Assembly: GCA_964580085.1 (NCBI GenBank) | Contig: CAZOJF010000004.1 | Span: 1 to 22,729, forward strand | Reading direction: 5' to 3' | Length of the DNA stretch: 22,729 bases | Origin: CAYUWK01 sp964580085 | Lineage (GTDB): Bacteria > Patescibacteriota > Minisyncoccia > Minisyncoccales > CG1-02-41-26 | Shown: positions 20,792 through 22,729 of the stretch, piece by piece | How the letters are laid out: each line of letters begins with the position of its first letter | How positions within the stretch are numbered: the stretch's first letter is position 1 | Notes under the pieces: generated by a model | Database searches by the model: none | The model's input: the letters and a program-made list of their open reading frames with translations, nothing else | Told to the model about the DNA's origin: nothing | Program-made: the position numbers and the translations under genes

Positions 20792-21427
20792 TTATTGTAT
20801 TAACCCGGTACACCTCCAATTTATAACTCCTTCTCTAGTTATTATATCAATAACACAAGCTGGATTACATCCTTGTTTCTCAATATCTAAATCTATCCAG
20901 CATGTCCCCGTATTTTCATTACAGAAATAAGTATCTTTTAGCCTATTACCACATTCACTTTCTATGGCAATTTGCTTAGCATCGGTTAAACTTAATACTC
21001 TCTTAGTGTCTTTATCCAGACAATACTCTTCCGTAAATGTTTGGTCATCTGTTTTACATTGCAGAGGGTAAGTTTCCAGAATTGGATATCCCGCTTTCAC
21101 GCATTCATCAAAGTTTTTTATGTCTTCTTGATTATCTTCAAAAACCCCTTCACATTTATTATCTATACATTTACAAAAATCTGGTACCGCACAAAAACAT
21201 TCTCCACCAGTTTCTGTTGGAAGATTGTCTTTACCATAACAACCACAATTGCAATCTCCATCTTGGCCAAAAACAACACAATTGTCATCTTCCGTGCATT
21301 CTTCTGTTATATCTTGCTCTTCTTCTAACGGCATTCCTTCTTCGGGTGCTGATATTGATTGTTTCATTAAATAATATGATCCCAAAACAACTATTATAAT
21401 AATTATTACCGCTATGATTTTATTCAT
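20792..21427 (-). CDS. Membrane-anchored Cys-rich protein
   Basis: The protein has 211 residues from the ATG at 21425-21427. The longer frame adds a non-hydrophobic N-terminus and is less likely. An N-terminal signal anchor (MNKIIAVIIIIIVVLGSYY) precedes an outer part with about 20 cysteines. A first cluster (about 40-95, CTEDDNC...CNCGCYG...CFC...CKC) is followed by the block DECVKAGYPILETYPLQCKTDDQTFTEEYC, a small motif frequent in secreted proteins of candidate-phylum bacteria. The dense cysteines suggest disulfide-stabilised or metal-binding extracytoplasmic domains. If so, the thioredoxin-CcdA protein at 8584 would be a natural redox partner, which is an inference. The start context is AAAAAATATG. 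Confidence 0.8.
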   Translation of the reverse strand: MNKIIAVIIIIIVVLGSYYLMKQSISAPEEGMPLEEEQDITEECTEDDNCVVFGQDGDCNCGCYGKDNLPTETGGECFCAVPDFCKCIDNKCEGVFEDNQEDIKNFDECVKAGYPILETYPLQCKTDDQTFTEEYCLDKDTKRVLSLTDAKQIAIESECGNRLKDTYFCNENTGTCWIDLDIEKQGCNPACVIDIITREGVINWRCTGLIQ

Positions 21428-21495
21428 ATTTTTTATTTTTATTCTAACTATTATAATTTTAACTAATTTAGAAACTTCTGTCAAAAGAATAATTA

Positions 21496-22548
21496 CTATA
21501 TTTTAATTATCTTTTCCCATGGTAAATCTGATTTTCCAAAGTGACCATAACTGGCAGTTCTGCTATAGATAGGCCTGAGTAAATCTAAGGTCTCAATAAT
21601 AGTTCTAGGCCTAAAATCAAATTTATGTTTAATAATATTACTTAGGTTTTCTCCCTTTTCGTTAATTATTTCAACCATTAACGGTTCCGCTTTCCCTATG
21701 GCATAAGATACGGAAACTAAACATTCTTTAGCTAGGTTGTTAGCTACAATGTTTTTAGCAGCAAAACGAGCCATATAAGCAGCTGATCTATCGACTTTAC
21801 TGGGGTCTTTACCAGAAAAACATCCTCCTCCGTGGGGAATCAATCCCCCATAGGTATCAACCATTATTTTACGCCCTGTCAATCCAGTATCTGCTGAAAA
21901 ACCTCCCCTGACAAATTTACCTGTTGGATTTACTAAAATCTCAACGTTGTTAATATCTCCTACAATAGGTTTTATTAATTTTTCAATAATTGTTTTTCGA
22001 ATTTCTTCTTGAGAAACATTTTCATCATGCTGACAACTAATTAAAATTGATCTAATTTTCCCATCTTGCATGGTTACCTGAGATTTACCATCTGGTCTAA
22101 GCCATAGAATCTCTTTATTCTTTCTTAATATCTCTAATCCTTTGGTTAACTTATGAGCCAAAACAACTCCTTTAGGCAAAAACTCTTTTGTTTCGTCAGT
22201 GGCATAACCATACATTATTCCTTGATCTCCTGCTCCCCCTGTATCTACTCCCTGAGCAATATCAGGAGATTGGTAACTAATGTTTGTTATTATCTTTAAA
22301 TCATCTTCATACCCAATTTTCCGATAAACATCTTCGGCAATTTTTTTAAAATCAACGTCAGCATTTGTAGTCACCTCTCCTCCAACTAATAATAAGTTAT
22401 GTCCTCCAAAACTTTCTATGGCTACCCGAGATTTTGGATCTTGAGCTAAACACTCATCTAAAATAGCATCTGAAATCTGATCACACATTTTATCAGGATG
22501 TCCAGATGTCACACTTTCAACAGTATAGATTTTCGTATTATTAAACAT
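21496..22548 (-). CDS. metK: S-adenosylmethionine synthase
   Basis: The enzyme makes SAM from methionine and ATP. The 350-residue protein shows GHPDK (16-20), GAGDQGIMYGYA, and the GGCFSGKDPSKVDRSAAYMAR block that binds ATP, phosphate and Mg. It ends in YGHFG....PWE. At 350 residues it is shorter than the usual 380-400, but the named motifs are complete, so the loss is from loops. A SAM-I riboswitch in its leader indicates feedback control by the product. It is the first gene of a four-gene unit whose other members have no evident link to methionine. Confidence 0.95.
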   Translation of the reverse strand: MFNNTKIYTVESVTSGHPDKMCDQISDAILDECLAQDPKSRVAIESFGGHNLLLVGGEVTTNADVDFKKIAEDVYRKIGYEDDLKIITNISYQSPDIAQGVDTGGAGDQGIMYGYATDETKEFLPKGVVLAHKLTKGLEILRKNKEILWLRPDGKSQVTMQDGKIRSILISCQHDENVSQEEIRKTIIEKLIKPIVGDINNVEILVNPTGKFVRGGFSADTGLTGRKIMVDTYGGLIPHGGGCFSGKDPSKVDRSAAYMARFAAKNIVANNLAKECLVSVSYAIGKAEPLMVEIINEKGENLSNIIKHKFDFRPRTIIETLDLLRPIYSRTASYGHFGKSDLPWEKIIKI

Positions 22549-22577
22549 AAATATATTTAAGTTAATTAAAATAAAAA

Positions 22578-22626
22578 TTCCTTCTAATTAGGAAGAAAGA
22601 TTTGTAAAAACTAATTTAATAGTTTT
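22578..22626 (-). promoter_or_regulatory. Candidate expression platform of the metK riboswitch
   Basis: Two hairpins follow the aptamer on the minus strand. The first is AAAACTA (22620-22626) with TAGTTTT (22607-22613). The second is TTCCT (22590-22594) with AGGAA (22578-22582), then TTTTTAT. The second looks like a weak terminator and the first could be an alternative terminator or anti-terminator. Which competes with P1 cannot be settled because P1 is cut by the window edge. Confidence 0.45.
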
Positions 22627-22630
22627 GATC

Positions 22631-22729
22631 GACCCTTATCTTCCCTCAGCTGAGGTTGGATTTGGCACCTTCTTTAAGTAGTCAACTTAAAGGGTTACCG
22701 GCAGGATCATAAGGCCTTATCCCTCCCCT
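22631..22729 (-). promoter_or_regulatory. SAM-I (S-box) riboswitch upstream of metK, 5' end cut
   Basis: Read on the minus strand, the leader has the S-box core in order: GAGGGATAAGG, then CCTTATGATCCTGCCGGTAACC (family GCCC-AUGAA-CC-GGCAACC, with GGTAACC here), a P3 hairpin CTTTAAGT/ACTTAAAG, GGTGCCAAATCC, a P4 hairpin CCTC/GAGG with loop AGCT, and GGGAAGATAAGGG closing P1. The 5' strand of P1 lies beyond 22729. SAM-I binds SAM and turns off methionine and SAM genes, which fits metK directly downstream. Confidence 0.9.

Noticed and set aside
21037..21399. Plus-strand ORFs opposite the Cys-rich gene, and similar ones at 6094, 8017, 12832, 13387 and 13632
   Set aside because: They lie antisense to well-supported genes, lack ribosome sites and have composition expected of complement strands.

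Overview
The window is AT-rich and densely packed. Apart from one ribosomal-protein gene (rpmB), every gene lies on the minus strand. It looks like a genome fragment of a reduced bacterium of the Patescibacteria (CPR; Parcubacteria-like). Supporting points are short intergenic gaps, many ATGA overlaps, a two-gene SUF system (one SufC plus one SufB/D protein), an elongated nucleoside diphosphate kinase, a rhodanese-free ThiI and many small unknown membrane or secreted proteins. TGA is used as a stop (SDR, mnmA), so code 11 applies and not the UGA-Gly code of Gracilibacteria. A run of exactly 100 N marks a scaffold gap, so this is probably a draft or metagenome assembly. The phylum call is an inference from gene content only.

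Layout from left to right. Positions 1-54: the start of mutM (fpg). 195-391: an odd tRNA gene with its own promoter and terminator. 408-1027: a two-gene unit of small unknown proteins, one DUF4177-like, with a consensus promoter and terminator. 1061-1267: a separate unit whose only well-placed ORF is a 13-codon peptide behind a perfect Shine-Dalgarno. 1275-2168: an M50 site-2 protease and rpmB, diverging from overlapping promoters. 2213-2389: a promoter plus a structured RNA whose ends pair, resembling 6S RNA. 2393-12410: a likely 11-gene operon, read right to left: MscS channel, pilin-like/LamG surface protein, thioredoxin-CcdA membrane protein, sufC, sufB, mnmA, thiI, SDR reductase, DUF1858 redox protein, ComEC-type metallo-beta-lactamase, ndk.

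12473-12826: dgkA, near-leaderless. 12869-13312: an 84-codon unknown gene with its own promoter and terminator. 13330-14648: three small envelope or stress genes (SIMPL, a two-TM protein, YbjQ). 14708-15126: an RRM RNA-binding protein with its own promoter and structured leader. 15146-19422: the trpS operon (trpS, MscS, SdpI-like gene broken by the gap, ATP-cone/PD-(D/E)XK protein, two membrane proteins). 19433-22729: the metK operon behind a SAM-I riboswitch cut by the window edge (metK, Cys-rich anchored protein, DUF5671-like membrane protein, Gln-rich secreted protein), closed by a strong terminator.

Functionally, the Fe-S assembly pair next to MnmA and ThiI, both with the three-cysteine pattern, suggests a tRNA-thiolation module dependent on Fe-S clusters. 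Surface and secreted proteins fit a host-attached lifestyle. The less expected signals are the 13-residue peptide unit, the 6S-like RNA, the aberrant tRNA, a split between Shine-Dalgarno-led small genes and housekeeping genes with an A-rich AAAAATATG start context, and a shared AGGTCG element about 27 bases upstream of three start codons.
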